This document shows, piece after piece, positions 11,846 to 23,880 of a stretch of DNA of 64,000 nt. The translations under genes and the position numbers were made by a program. The notes under the pieces are model-generated. The model did not search any database and had not been told where the DNA came from. It saw nothing but the letters and a program-made list of their open reading frames with translations. The stretch is from contig NC_035448.2 in assembly GCF_002127325.2 (NCBI RefSeq), positions 115,241,151 to 115,305,150 on the forward strand, given 5' to 3'. The stretch is from Helianthus annuus (Eukaryota > Streptophyta > Magnoliopsida > Asterales > Asteraceae). The first letter of the stretch is position 1, and every line of letters starts with the position of its first letter.

Positions 11846-13544
11846 GTTTCATATCTCCCAGATGCACCCAATTGGTATGGTTAGGGTTCGGCATTTTGAG
11901 TTTGTGTGTCGAACGATGCATATCGAACCGACTGTTTCTCGATTTCGAGTTTTTCATCAAATGCACTGCACCCAAGGGTTTTATTCTTTCATTCAAAGAG
12001 CATCAGCGAAGAAAATTTTGCTACAACCCCCAAAATCCTTCCATGATTGGAAACAAAAATTCTTTTTTATCAAGGCCGGAGTTGTTCTGATGAGGATGAT
12101 TTTTAGGGGAAAGGAAGATGTTCCTATTGAGACCCTTCAAACTCCTGTTGACGAAAATTGGTACCAGGACCTAAAAGACATTCCGTCTATTGACTTGCCG
12201 GAGAAAGCCCTTGTTGGTGCCGGTATGAGTCTGAACTGGAGGATGGAACGAAAGGAGAAGCCGGTGTACATGGAAGATGGCAAGAGTAAGATTTTTGCCC
12301 TTTTCCTTCCTCTCTTCTTCCCCCTTCTTTTTTTTTTTCCTCTTTTTTTTTTTTTTGAATTTGCCTTTGCTTTTCCCTTTGTGCAGTTGTTTCGTTGTAC
12401 GTTGTTGCTTTCAAGAGGGAAAGTGGGAAAATGGCTACCCTTCCGAAGAAACCTGATGAAGAGTTGTGGTATCATCGTATTGTGAAGAACTTTGTTCTTC
12501 TGCGGGATGCTGATCTGTCTGCACAACCTGCTGCTGGTGCTGGTAAGCTTTCATCATATTATTTTCTGTTTGCTTCTTTTGCGCGTTTGAATAAGTTTTA
12601 TTCTGCGCTTTGTTAGTAGGCGGCTTATCTAATTTGGGCATAGGCCCTGAGAAGAAAAGACGCGCGACAACCACTACTGCTACGCCGAAGAAGAATGATG
12701 CTGAGAAAGCTCAATCTTCTAAGGTCAAAAATGTTGGGGAAGAGAATAAAGGTATGCGCCGTTCCTCTGACTCCTGGTGTGATTATGTGGTGGTTTCTAA
12801 TTCATTGGAGGGTCTTGCGCAGTTGCGCCTGCATTTATTATTAGGAGGCCGAAACCGGAACCAAAAGATATTGTTGATATCCCTCCGTCCAATCCTGATG
12901 ATCCCATTGATTTGGAACCAAGCCATGAGCACTTAGTGAGGAATAAGGCAGGGAAAAGAAAACAGTCCGGTGTTGAGGCTGAAGGTCAGCCTGCAAAGAA
13001 AATGCAGAGGAAGAAGATTACCAGGAAAGGCAATCTGGGCGCCTCTATTTCAGAGTCTGCTCCTAGTAAGTGTCATCTTTTGCTTTCTTCTTCTTATGTG
13101 TATTGAATATTTTGTGACTCATAGACTTTTGTTTTTCAGAAAAACCAATTTCTCTTGTTCCTACAGAACCGTTGCCTGTGGTTAATGAAGAACTCCCGCC
13201 CTCTCCTCCACGCGCTCCTGTTGATGATCAGTTAAAGAATCCTGAGGTTCCAGAGGGTGGAACGGAGAAGGCTGTTGGGGTTGAGGATCTTGGGGCCGAT
13301 AAGCCTGTTGATGTTGCTGTGGACGCAAAAAAGGTTACTAGCCCAGATATTGTGGATGGTGCTGGTGACCTACAAGCCCATGAAGTTGCTGCTCATGATT
13401 TGGAGAAAGGGAAAACTGCCGAAGAAATCCCTGTTACAACTTCTCCTTCCAAAGCCTCTGGTTTCATGCCTGAGAACCTTGAGAAGGTTTCTGCTGAAAA
13501 TCAAGGCTCATTCTCTGATGCTGGCAAGAATTCTCCAATCCGCC
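11846..13544 (+). pseudogene. Transposase_28-type gene, 5' portion (exons 1-5a), truncated and interrupted
   Basis: The spliced reading frame runs through exons 11846-12285, 12387-12542, 12620-12751, 12823-13065 and 13140-13544, each bounded by GT..AG and joining in frame. The first exon (HPIGMVRVRHFEFVCR, then FRVFHQMHCTQGFYSF and PPKSFHDWKQKFFF) matches the plant 'putative gypsy type transposon' family (Pfam Transposase_28, by recall). Later exons are lysine-, proline- and acid-rich and probably disordered, with KKRR-like stretches that could be nuclear signals. The N terminus is cut by element 1's LTR at 11845, and exon 5 is cut by the 13545-22060 insertion and resumes at 22066. The function is not established. 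I infer an accessory gene lying antisense to a Tat-lineage retroelement. Confidence 0.78.
13540..13544 (+). other. Target-site duplication ccgcc (left) of element 3
   Basis: CCGCC here is repeated at 22061-22065, immediately after the TACA end of the insert. Removing 13545-22065 restores the interrupted reading frame exactly. Confidence 0.95.
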
Positions 13545-14206
13545 TGTAACACCCGTCTAATTACTACTCGACTTTAATAATAATTTATAGGATTTTACAT
13601 AATATAAATGTCTAAATTAAAACATAAGTTACCATGACAAAGTTCTAAGTAACCATACACTAGTCAACTACCGACTAGCTTAAACATTGATGACATGATT
13701 AGTAAAATGTTTACATCACATATTGTCTAAAGAAGAGTTAAACTATTGCGGAAGCTTCAAAAGAGTGTGTTCGGTTCTTTCAAAACATGCTTGATCGCCA
13801 TCCGTAAGACCCCCATTGTCACCTAAGGTCAAAACCACTAAGAAACAATAACAGAATTAATTAATTTAATTTTACTAAGTTTGCATGTATATTACTTGGA
13901 TGGTTACCCATATCCAAGTTTCTAAGTTTGCATTTATTGATACTTTATTATTCATAGTACGAATAATACGTATCATTCATTTAACTTCTTTTTCACGGAC
14001 ATTCTCGGTCCGAATCTTAATTTCTCATCTTTTAACCTTAATCCTATAGAAACAATAACGGAATTAATTCATTTAATTTTACTATTGTTTATCGTTGCAT
14101 AAAATTTATCTACATCGTTTGTTGATGTAAATGACGCTCCTACGCGTTTTATTTAGTTCGGCGAAGTCTATAATCTTGTCTTCGTTGTTTATCATTATTG
14201 CAATTT

Positions 14207-14354
14207 CCGGGTTCGAGTGTAATTACACTCCTTCCCAACACAAAATTTATTCACTTCTTTTATTTCCCGGGTTCGAGTGTACACGCACTCCTTCCCATTA
14301 TGACACTTGTCTTTCATTGCCTCTCCGGGTTCGAGTGTACATGCACTCCTTCCC
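14207..14354 (+). repeat. Three GAGTG-CACTC hairpin cassettes (also in the other units)
   Basis: Cassettes at 14207-14236, 14267-14296 and 14325-14354 share the pattern CCGGGTTCGAGTG-n6-CACTCCTTCCC, with GAGTG/CACTC (extended by GGG/CCC) forming a stem. The 59-60-base spacing is regular. Looser relatives are at 15218-15249 and 15389-15421. All recur 2009 and 4018 bases further on, giving 15 cassettes in element 3. Confidence 0.8.
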
Positions 14355-14566
14355 ATTGCAATATCTATCGAGATTACTTTTACCTCGATGCTCAATGTAC
14401 AGTCTCAGCACTTCTTATAAACAGTAGAACTTTTATTATTACCTATTTCTATTTCTCAAAGCATAGGTAATTTCGTTCACGCGAATGTAGGATGTTGAAT
14501 AAATCGATATAAAACAATCGATTTATTTGCACTCGTAATAATTAAAAATCCATGCTGAAATTTAAT

Positions 14567-15084
14567 TTACAAGAGTATACGTGATGCGACATCAGGTTCA
14601 GCTTTGGCCTCTGTGGCTGTTATATAAAACAACTTTGTCCTTGATTTCTGGGCATCAGACTTTGTGTCGGTTGTGTCCTTGGTTCCAAGCCTCTCTGGAC
14701 ATTTAGATTTCTTATGTCTTGGCTTACCATATGTGCCCTTGTGAATTTTCCACAAAATCTGCACTGATGTAACACGCTTTTTGTAACTCCCTTCTTGGGA
14801 GCTTTATTAGACTTGGATTTCTTTACGGAACTTGGATTGATATCCAATACCCTCCTTTCTTCTATTTCTTGTAATATGCTGTCTTTCAATTCAGCCATCA
14901 TATCGTCCACCACCGGCACGATTGTGGTTTGTAATCTATCAATATAATGTGATAGACTATTTTCTAGAGCCTTTCCGACTGCCTCGGAAATCTTAGCTTT
15001 CATTTGTTCGGTCAATTGAGATGTCGAATCATCTCCGGTTACTCCAGGCATTTCTTTAACTGAAACATCCATATGGTTAATCAA
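14567..15084 (-). pseudogene. Internally deleted, frameshifted gag (copy 1)
   Basis: Minus-strand ORF 15084-14620 starts MINHMDVSVKEMPG. It has an amphipathic helix-rich N terminus (ISEAVGKALENSL...VDDMMAELKDSILQEIEERR), then a lysine/serine-rich linker and CRFCGK, the first half of a zinc knuckle. The rest continues in another frame (14764-14567: KIHKGTYGKPRHKKSKCPE, then the TATEAKAEPD motif that normally lies at the gag-protease border of plant chromoviruses). The central capsid segment between the N-terminal helices and the knuckle is absent. I infer a gag relic by family resemblance. The ORF is repeated unchanged in the next two units. Confidence 0.72.
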
Positions 15085-15553
15085 TAATTATTTAATCCTT
15101 TTACATTTTATTATACGGAAACTTATATCACACTTACTTAATCATAAGTAATGTGTTATTCTTTTTTTGGTTTGGTCAAGTACATGTCTTCCCTTACCTT
15201 TCTTACATAGTGTATTTCCCAGGTTCGAGCGTATTTATACACCCCTCCCATACACTTTTCACATAATTCATATAGTTTAATCTCAATGTTTACATCTATT
15301 ATTAAACATCTCATTTATAACATAATTTTGTTTGCTTCGGTTTAGCCAAGTTCGTAACTTGCTTTGACCGTTCTCATTTAGTGCACTTTCCGGGTTTGAG
15401 TGTATTAACGCACTCTTCCCGTGCACATTAATTTCCATCTCTTTCACTTAAATAGGATAAGATCTACTGAAATAAATAATTAATCCTTACCGGATGATCG
15501 ATCAAGCTTGAACCGAACACTTTGTTGACAACCTTAAGCTCTGATTACCAACT

Positions 15554-17562
15554 TGTAACACCCGTCTAATTACTACTCGACTTTAATAATAATTTATAGG
15601 ATTTTACATAATATAAATGTCTAAATTAAAACATAAGTTACCATGACAAAGTTCTAAGTAACCATACACTAGTCAACTACCGACTAGCTTAAACATTGAT
15701 GACATGATTAGTAAAATGTTTACATCACATATTGTCTAAAGAAGAGTTAAACTATTGCGGAAGCTTCAAAAGAGTGTGTTCGGTTCTTTCAAAACATGCT
15801 TGATCGCCATCCGTAAGACCCCCATTGTCACCTAAGGTCAAAACCACTAAGAAACAATAACAGAATTAATTCATTTAATTTTACTAAGTTTGCATGTATA
15901 TTACTTGGATGGTTACCCATATCCAAGTTTCTAAGTTTGCATTTATTGATACTTTATTATTCATAGTACGAATAATACGTATCATTCATTTAACTTCTTT
16001 TTCACGGACATTCTCGGTCCGAATCTTAATTTCTCATCTTTTAACCTTAATCCTATAGAAACAATAACGGAATTAATTCATTTAATTTTACTATTGTTTA
16101 TCGTTGCATAAAATTTATCTACATCGTTTGTTGATGTAAATGACGCTCCTACGCGTTTTATTTAGTTCGGCGAAGTCTATAATCTTGTCTTCGTTGTTTA
16201 TCATTATTGCAATTTCCGGGTTCGAGTGTAATTACACTCCTTCCCAACACAAAATTTATTCACTTCTTTTATTTCCCGGGTTCGAGTGTACACGCACTCC
16301 TTCCCATTATGACACTTGTCTTTCATTGCCTCTCCGGGTTCGAGTGTACATGCACTCCTTCCCATTGCAATATCTATCGAGATTACTTTTACCTCGATGC
16401 TCAATGTACAGTCTCAGCACTTCTTATAAACAGTAGAACTTTTATTATTACCTATTTCTATTTCTCAAAGCATAGGTAATTTCGTTCACGCGAATGTAGG
16501 ATGTTGAATAAATCGATATAAAACAATCGATTTATTTGCACTCGTAATAATTAAAAATCCATGCTGAAATTTAATTTACAAGAGTATACGTGATGCGACA
16601 TCAGGTTCAGCTTTGGCCTCTGTGGCTGTTATATAAAACAACTTTGTCCTTGATTTCTGGGCATCAGACTTTGTGTCGGTTGTGTCCTTGGTTCCAAGCC
16701 TCTCTGGACATTTAGATTTCTTATGTCTTGGCTTACCATATGTGCCCTTGTGAATTTTCCACAAAATCTGCACTGATGTAACACGCTTTTTGTAACTCCC
16801 TTCTTGGGAGCTTTATTAGACTTGGATTTCTTTACGGAACTTGGATTGATATCCAATACCCTCCTTTCTTCTATTTCTTGTAATATGCTGTCTTTCAATT
16901 CAGCCATCATATCGTCCACCACCGGCACGATTGTGGTTTGTAATCTATCAATATAATGTGATAGACTATTTTCTAGAGCCTTTCCGACTGCCTCGGAAAT
17001 CTTAGCTTTCATTTGTTCGGTCAATTGAGATGTCGAATCATCTCCGGTTACTCCAGGCATTTCTTTAACTGAAACATCCATATGGTTAATCAATAATTAT
17101 TTAATCCTTTTACATTTTATTATACGGAAACTTATATCACACTTACTTAATCATAAGTAATGTGTTATTCTTTTTTTGGTTTGGTCAAGTACATGTCTTC
17201 CCTTACCTTTCTTACATAGTGTATTTCCCAGGTTCGAGCGTATTTATACACCCCTCCCATACACTTTTCACATAATTCATATAGTTTAATCTCAATGTTT
17301 ACATCTATTATTAAACATCTCATTTATAACATAATTTTGTTTGCTTCGGTTTAGCCAAGTTCGTAACTTGCTTTGACCGTTCTCATTTAGTGCACTTTCC
17401 GGGTTTGAGTGTATTAACGCACTCTTCCCGTGCACATTAATTTCCATCTCTTTCACTTAAATAGGATAAGATCTACTGAAATAAATAATTAATCCTTACC
17501 GGATGATCGATCAAGCTTGAACCGAACACTTTGTTGACAACCTTAAGCTCTGATTACCAACT
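15554..17562 (-). repeat. 2009-bp tandem unit 2
   Basis: Same structure as unit 1. It shares with unit 1 the variants AAGAAGAG, TTCGGTTC and GATCGCC in its LTR part, which differ from unit 3 and from the full LTR. Confidence 0.95.
16576..17093 (-). pseudogene. Internally deleted, frameshifted gag (copy 2)
   Basis: The translation is identical to that at 14567-15084, including the same frame break in the zinc-knuckle region. The defect therefore predates the tandem amplification. Confidence 0.72.
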
Positions 17563-18584
17563 TGTAACACCCGTCTAATTACTACTCGACTTTAATAATA
17601 ATTTATAGGATTTTACATAATATAAATGTCTAAATTAAAACATAAGTTACCATGACAAAGTTCTAAGTAACCATACACTAGTCAACTACCGACTAGCTTA
17701 AACATTGATGACATGATTAGTAAAATGTTTACATCACATATTGTCTAAAGCAGAGTTAAACTATTGCGGAAGCTTCAAAAGAGTGTGTTCGATTCTTTCA
17801 AAACATGCTTGATCACCATCCGTAAGACCCCCATTGTCACCTAAGGTCAAAACCACTAAGAAACAATAACAGAATTAATTCATTTAATTTTACTAAGTTT
17901 GCATGTATATTACTTGGATGGTTACCCATATCCAAGTTTCTAAGTTTGCATTTATTGATACTTTATTATTCATAGTACGAATAATACGTATCATTCATTT
18001 AACTTCTTTTTCACGGACATTCTCGGTCCGAATCTTAATTTCTCATCTTTTAACCTTAATCCTATAGAAACAATAACGGAATTAATTCATTTAATTTTAC
18101 TATTGTTTATCGTTGCATAAAATTTATCTACATCGTTTGTTGATGTAAATGACGCTCCTACGCGTTTTATTTAGTTCGGCGAAGTCTATAATCTTGTCTT
18201 CGTTGTTTATCATTATTGCAATTTCCGGGTTCGAGTGTAATTACACTCCTTCCCAACACAAAATTTATTCACTTCTTTTATTTCCCGGGTTCGAGTGTAC
18301 ACGCACTCCTTCCCATTATGACACTTGTCTTTCATTGCCTCTCCGGGTTCGAGTGTACATGCACTCCTTCCCATTGCAATATCTATCGAGATTACTTTTA
18401 CCTCGATGCTCAATGTACAGTCTCAGCACTTCTTATAAACAGTAGAACTTTTATTATTACCTATTTCTATTTCTCAAAGCATAGGTAATTTCGTTCACGC
18501 GAATGTAGGATGTTGAATAAATCGATATAAAACAATCGATTTATTTGCACTCGTAATAATTAAAAATCCATGCTGAAATTTAAT

Positions 18585-19102
18585 TTACAAGAGTATACGT
18601 GATGCGACATCAGGTTCAGCTTTGGCCTCTGTGGCTGTTATATAAAACAACTTTGTCCTTGATTTCTGGGCATCAGACTTTGTGTCGGTTGTGTCCTTGG
18701 TTCCAAGCCTCTCTGGACATTTAGATTTCTTATGTCTTGGCTTACCATATGTGCCCTTGTGAATTTTCCACAAAATCTGCACTGATGTAACACGCTTTTT
18801 GTAACTCCCTTCTTGGGAGCTTTATTAGACTTGGATTTCTTTACGGAACTTGGATTGATATCCAATACCCTCCTTTCTTCTATTTCTTGTAATATGCTGT
18901 CTTTCAATTCAGCCATCATATCGTCCACCACCGGCACGATTGTGGTTTGTAATCTATCAATATAATGTGATAGACTATTTTCTAGAGCCTTTCCGACTGC
19001 CTCGGAAATCTTAGCTTTCATTTGTTCGGTCAATTGAGATGTCGAATCATCTCCGGTTACTCCAGGCATTTCTTTAACTGAAACATCCATATGGTTAATC
19101 AA
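18585..19102 (-). pseudogene. Internally deleted, frameshifted gag (copy 3)
   Basis: The translation is identical to the copies in units 1 and 2, again with the inherited frame break. It is the copy nearest the only full LTR and its primer-binding site. Confidence 0.72.
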
Positions 19103-19554
19103 TAATTATTTAATCCTTTTACATTTTATTATACGGAAACTTATATCACACTTACTTAATCATAAGTAATGTGTTATTCTTTTTTTGGTTTGGTCAAGTA
19201 CATGTCTTCCCTTACCTTTCTTACATAGTGTATTTCCCAGGTTCGAGCGTATTTATACACCCCTCCCATACACTTTTCACATAATTCATATAGTTTAATC
19301 TCAATGTTTACATCTATTATTAAACATCTCATTTATAACATAATTTTGTTTGCTTCGGTTTAGCCAAGTTCGTAACTTGCTTTGACCGTTCTCATTTAGT
19401 GCACTTTCCGGGTTTGAGTGTATTAACGCACTCTTCCCGTGCACATTAATTTCCATCTCTTTCACTTAAATAGGATAAGATCTACTGAAATAAATAATTA
19501 ATCCTTACCGGATGATCGATCAAGCTTGAACCGAACACTTTGTTGACAACCTTA

Positions 19555-19571
19555 AGCTCTGATTACCAACT
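19555..19571 (-). other. Primer-binding site of element 3 (also at 15537-15553 and 17546-17562)
   Basis: Read on the minus strand it is AGTTGGTAATCAGAGCT, directly after the LTR end. It matches the initiator-tRNA-Met site TGGTATCAGAGC with one extra A. The copies in each tandem unit show that every unit contains an LTR/PBS junction. Confidence 0.8.
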
Positions 19572-22060
19572 TGTAACACCCGTCTAATTACTACTCGACT
19601 TTAATAATAATTTATAGGATTTTACATAATATAAATGTCTAAATTAAAACATAAGTTACCATGACAAAGTTCTAAGTAACCATACACTAGTCAACTACCG
19701 ACTAGCTTAAACATTGATGACATGATTAGTAAAATGTTTACATCACATATTGTCTAAAGCAGAGTTAAACTATTGCGGAAGCTTCAAAAGAGTGTGTTCG
19801 ATTCTTTCAAAACATGCTTGATCACCATCCGTAAGACCCCCATTGTCACCTAAGGTCAAAACCACTAAGAATGTTAGTTTTGACATTGATAAAGTACATG
19901 TAAACAAGTTCCGACAACGAAACATGAAAAATAGAAAAAAATTTCAATAGTTACCCTGCCGCGTGTCGCGGCAGGTTCTATTCATTATGTCGCGTATCGC
20001 GGCACCTGTCGCGTGTCCCGGGGGATCTAAAGGATCCTGCCGCGTGGCGCGAGAGAAACGCTTTTCCAGCAAGTGCAGGTTTGTAACCTGCATTTGTTGC
20101 CAGCTCCGGAAATTCAGATTTTCAACTTCGTTTGGCCATAACTTTTGACTCGTAAGTCCATTTTAGGTGATTCTTTTTCCTATACGTCTGTAAATTCATT
20201 ACTGGCGTGCCCATTACAATTTATTATACTGAAAATTCAATTTACGGGCCGAACGACTAAATGTCACTATGCATTTATTTGACCCGTTCTAACTTTACCC
20301 TTTTTACTACCATTTCGCTAGTAAGCCTATGGTGCCTTATGCCCGTCGTTCAAGGCTTAGCATCACTTGCATTTCCTTACCAATCCCATGGTTTAATGAT
20401 ATTGTGATTTATCTCGCCTTTGCAAACAAATTGAAACACTAATACTACAATTTACACTATTATTCGACCTGTTGGCTCATCTTTTGGGAATCCTCCAAAA
20501 TGATTACTACCAAACGGTTCTTTACCAATTCTAACCCTATTAATTCAAGTAACGATCATGGTCACTAAAATCAACACAACTTCTAATCTACATTGCAATT
20601 ACACATATTTTAACAACAATTCCTTTAATGTAACGGGTCAAGTTACATATTTGCGTAATTCATCGACATTGGTTTCTAACCATAATTACCCATTCCCGGG
20701 CTTGTCAATCTTAGCGTATCACGTCCATTCCATGGATTACGTTTTTATAACTCAATTTTAATAAGTGATGTTTTAATCACTTCAACACTACAAAATTCGA
20801 TCATTATTTGACCCGTTGGTTGTTTATTGGAACCACCATTTTACAACATACCCAACTTGTTCTAACTAACATTTAACCCATTTCTTTATCTAGTGAGCTA
20901 TATCACTTTATTTACCTTCCAAAATAACTAATTAGCCATATCGTCAACCAACATATCTAACTAACTTTTTGACCCGTTTGGTTCTTCGAGTGAACTTCGT
21001 CACTTCTATGACATACCAAACTTACATTCGACACTACAATCTCATCAACATTTTTAAGTCTATTGTTTATGCATATTGTAACGAAACCGAAAGTTACGTA
21101 CCTTTAGTGCACGCCCTTCAACGCGAATCGCCACCGGCTTGTCCACTCGACGCTCCGGTATCTTTTCCTATAGAGTTCAATCACGACTTGTTTAGAACTC
21201 CTTTTCAACCATATATCGCATAATTTTGTCAAATCATCACAATCATGCGTCTAACTTTAAAATTTCAATTTCGAGCCTTCTTTGAGGCATTTCAACAAAC
21301 ACTTTAAGGGCAGAATTTTACATGATTATATAGCAAATCCCTAGCTTATCATCTAACCCAAATTTCACATCAATTAACCATTTTTACACAATTGTTAACT
21401 TCTAAAATCCTGAAGTCACTTTACCATTGTCAAATTACACTAGAACAACACCCAATTTCCTAGTGTTTATCAAGTTCTACAAAACCCACTTATCACCTAC
21501 AATGGTGTTCATGGATTTTACTAAAATTTCACATGATTTCAACTTGTATTTGTCTAGGGTTTGTCCCTAGACTCCATATTATTCCTAGTTCATCATAAAA
21601 CAAACATGCAACCATACAATTCAGATTTTCCCAATTTCATGAGAATTTCGAGTTGAGAGTTTTCATCAAATTTTACATACCTTGTAATCCTCTTGTGATG
21701 AGGATCAGTAATCTATGCTCGATTTTCGGTTTTAACTTGGTTTGAGCCTTCAATTTGAGAGATTGGTGAGTTATCAGGGTTTTGGAGAGTGGGGTCACCC
21801 TTCTCCTGCTTTGATCGAACCAGACACCTTAATGGTGTGTTTTGGTTTTTATTTTTATTAAACTTCGTAATATAAGTTTAGATTTTAACAACATAGGCCC
21901 CTTCACTTCCATTTAGATTATATCCTTCGCATATCTAATTCATTCATGTTTCAACATGGGACAATTAACTAACTAGGTTATTTATTCCTAGTTAGCTCAT
22001 TCTCATTTATTTTATACTTTATAATTCTAATATAAGGTTTTATATTTTCGGGGTGTTACA
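19572..22060 (-). mobile_element. Full 5' LTR of element 3 (2489 bp)
   Basis: On the minus strand it begins TGTAACACCCCG at 22060 and ends GGGTGTTACA at 19572, next to the primer-binding site. It contains a cluster of GC-rich imperfect palindromes (19957-20053: GCCGCGTGTCGCGGC, GTCGCGTATCGCGGC and relatives). No gene lies within it; short ORFs at 19963, 20558 and 20969 have no recognisable content. Confidence 0.88.
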
Positions 22061-22065
22061 CCGCC
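22061..22065 (+). other. Target-site duplication ccgcc (right) of element 3
   Basis: Identical to 13540-13544 and directly after the insert's terminal CA. Confidence 0.95.
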
Positions 22066-23360
22066 CAGATGAGACTCTGGGGGATTATTATTATAGAACT
22101 TATTCGGAAAAGGATGCCTCCGATATTCATGTTCCTGTTTGGAATTTGAAGAAGGGTGACACCTTCTCAGATTTGCGCGTGTGCCGGGACTGGTTGCAGG
22201 GGATATTTCCGCCTGGGGAGATTAAGTTCCAAGAAAGTCGTTTACATGAGCAAACTTACCATGCCTATCTTGAAGAGGCTACTTCTTATACATCCACTAC
22301 GCACCGTATAGTGCGTGAGTGGCATAGTATGCACAAGGAGTGGGCTGACTTCAAGGTATCCAAAAAGAAAGTTGCGAAAGACGAGAACCGTGTTGCCCAG
22401 CTCAAGGCTAAATTGGAAGCTGATCAAGCCAAATTTGAGGCTGATCGAAAAACAGAGGAATGGTCCGTTGCGGGTTGGAAAAAGAAGGCAGAAGCCGAAG
22501 CTGCCCTTCTTTCCGAGGAGCGCAAGAACTGGAAGAAGATATGCGAAAAAGATGACGCTGAAAAGATGAGTCTCCGCAATGTTATCAATAATCTCAAAGC
22601 TGAAGTTGAGAAACTGAAGAAACAGGATGCGGAAATCGAAAGGTTGAAGAAAGAAAAGACTGATGCTGAAGATGCGCGGGATGAGGCGCGTTCCCACAGA
22701 TAGCGCAGCGAACAACGAGAGGTACATGCCTGCGCCACTCTTGTTCTTAGGGATAAAGAGGTAGAAGAACTTACCGCTTTGCTTTTTGGCCAGGAACAAC
22801 TTAAAAAAGATTTGGAGCTTGCGCATACTGAGAAAACTGAGGTTTCTCGCCGCGTAGCTGGAACTGAAGAGAAACTAGAAAATTCAGAAACGGCGTGGGC
22901 TACAGCAGAGAGCGAGCACGAACCTTTGAAAAGTGATATGTTATGGCTGAAAGAGCGTGGGATTGCTTGTGTAAGTTTTTACTTGTTTTCCTTGCGGGAA
23001 TGTCTCACGCTTTTCCCTTATTCGCCTTTTCTGTTTTTGTAGGTTGCTGAATCGGTGCTGAATTCTGAAGAGCTAGACAAAACGGTCGCGCGCTTGGTGG
23101 TTGTTGCGCGAAATGATGGGTATACCCAAGGCTATGCTGAGTGTTCGCATCATGTGACTAACGCTTTGAAGGTTGATTGGAACACTAGCAGATCTGCTAC
23201 TTATGGCGTTAATACTGGTGTTGCGCTTGCAGCTTTAAAGACATAATTCAACAATTTGCAACTTCCTGTCATGGACCTCATAAATGTTGCATTGCAATCC
23301 GACGATCACATGGCGCAACTAAAGGAAATCTTCCCAGATGAAGGTGAAGATCTAGCGTAG
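22061..23360 (+). pseudogene. Transposase_28-type gene, 3' portion (exons 5b-6), with two stops
   Basis: Exon 5 resumes at 22066 (PDETLGDYYYRTY...VWNLKKGDTF) and runs to 22970. It is followed by a GTAAG..TAG intron and the last exon 23043-23360. After a globular start it becomes a long heptad-like, lysine/glutamate-rich coiled coil (about residues 90-300 of this part). Frame-consistent coding continues across two in-frame stops, TAG at 22701-22703 and TAA at 23244-23246, and ends with LKEIFPDEGEDLA then TAG at 23358-23360. The gene is therefore dead here even without the nested insertions. The architecture (Transposase_28 start, disordered middle, coiled-coil end) fits the accessory-gene family of Tat-lineage elements. 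Its biochemical role is unknown. Confidence 0.78.
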
Positions 23361-23880
23361 GTTTCCTTTTGTAATTGTATTGAACAATTTTTTATAGTCT
23401 TTTGGGATGTGTATCCCTTCTTTTGTTAATGCGCTGCCGTGCAAGTAACGTATACTGAAACACTGCCGTGTTTGATAGTTTTTAAGGCGTGTTGGTGCGT
23501 CAAGAATAGTATGATGTGTGTTTTTTAGTTTACAATATTTTGCATGGGTACAATTACTTTGATCAGGTAAGGCGAATGAAGGTGGTATAAAGCTCATGTG
23601 TGAACACATGGTCTTGTGTGATGTAATCACTGACCGTTCGTGAGACTTGTATTATATTTACCATAATGTTTTTGCGCTTACCAAAAGAAATTGCTTGCAC
23701 TTTGTAAGAAAAACACTAGAATAATAGAAACTTTGTTGTTTATTTTGGGATAAGGCGTAGAGATCGTTACAAAGTCTATTAAAATAAATACACGGGACTT
23801 AACTTACACTCTATTTCCTGCTTAAACTTGATAAACTGTAGAGTCTGTTCTGTTCTGCGAGGAGAGCATATAGTTACTTC
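23361..23880. other. Spacer between the + strand pseudogene and the - strand gag relic
   Basis: AT-rich and without a recognisable coding region on either strand. It is where the two convergent transcription units (accessory gene on +, gag on -) meet. The pol region expected downstream of gag on the minus strand is missing, so I infer a deletion here. Confidence 0.45.

Larger units (their letters stand above)
13545..15553 (-). repeat. 2009-bp tandem unit 1
   Basis: The left 300 bases (13545-13844) match the right LTR at 19572-19871. The remainder is internal sequence ending in a primer-binding site. It differs from unit 2 by a visible C-to-A change in the AATTAATTCATTT stretch near 13862 and otherwise appears the same. 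Confidence 0.95.
17563..19571 (-). repeat. 2009-bp tandem unit 3
   Basis: Same structure as units 1 and 2. Its LTR part carries AAGCAGAG, TTCGATTC and GATCACC, identical to the adjoining full LTR rather than to units 1 and 2. Confidence 0.95.
13545..22060 (-). mobile_element. Element 3: 8516-bp LTR-retrotransposon derivative with three tandem 2009-bp units
   Basis: The ends are TGTAACACC...GGTGTTACA, flanked by the 5-bp duplication ccgcc. Read on the minus strand it has a full 5' LTR (22060 down to 19572, 2489 bp), a primer-binding site, then three copies of a unit made of about 1.7 kb of internal sequence plus the last 300 bp of the LTR. The LTR-end copies lie at 13545, 15554, 17563 and 19572, exactly 2009 bases apart. 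There is no pol. It inserted into exon 5 of the Transposase_28-type gene, and the array probably grew later. Confidence 0.93.

Noticed and set aside
14207..14354. CRISPR-like array (short regular repeats with spacers)
   Set aside because: Only three cassettes per unit, with hairpin logic, inside a plant retroelement; no cas genes and spacers are not unique between units.
14131..14470. 98- and 90-aa + strand ORFs repeated in each 2009-bp unit
   Set aside because: They are the translation of the GGGTTCGAGTG hairpin cassettes on the strand opposite gag. Perfect repetition reflects the tandem units, not coding constraint.
22242..22826. 194-aa minus-strand ORF
   Set aside because: It is the shadow of the lysine/glutamate-rich coiled-coil exon on the + strand; phenylalanine/leucine-rich composition is what such a shadow gives.
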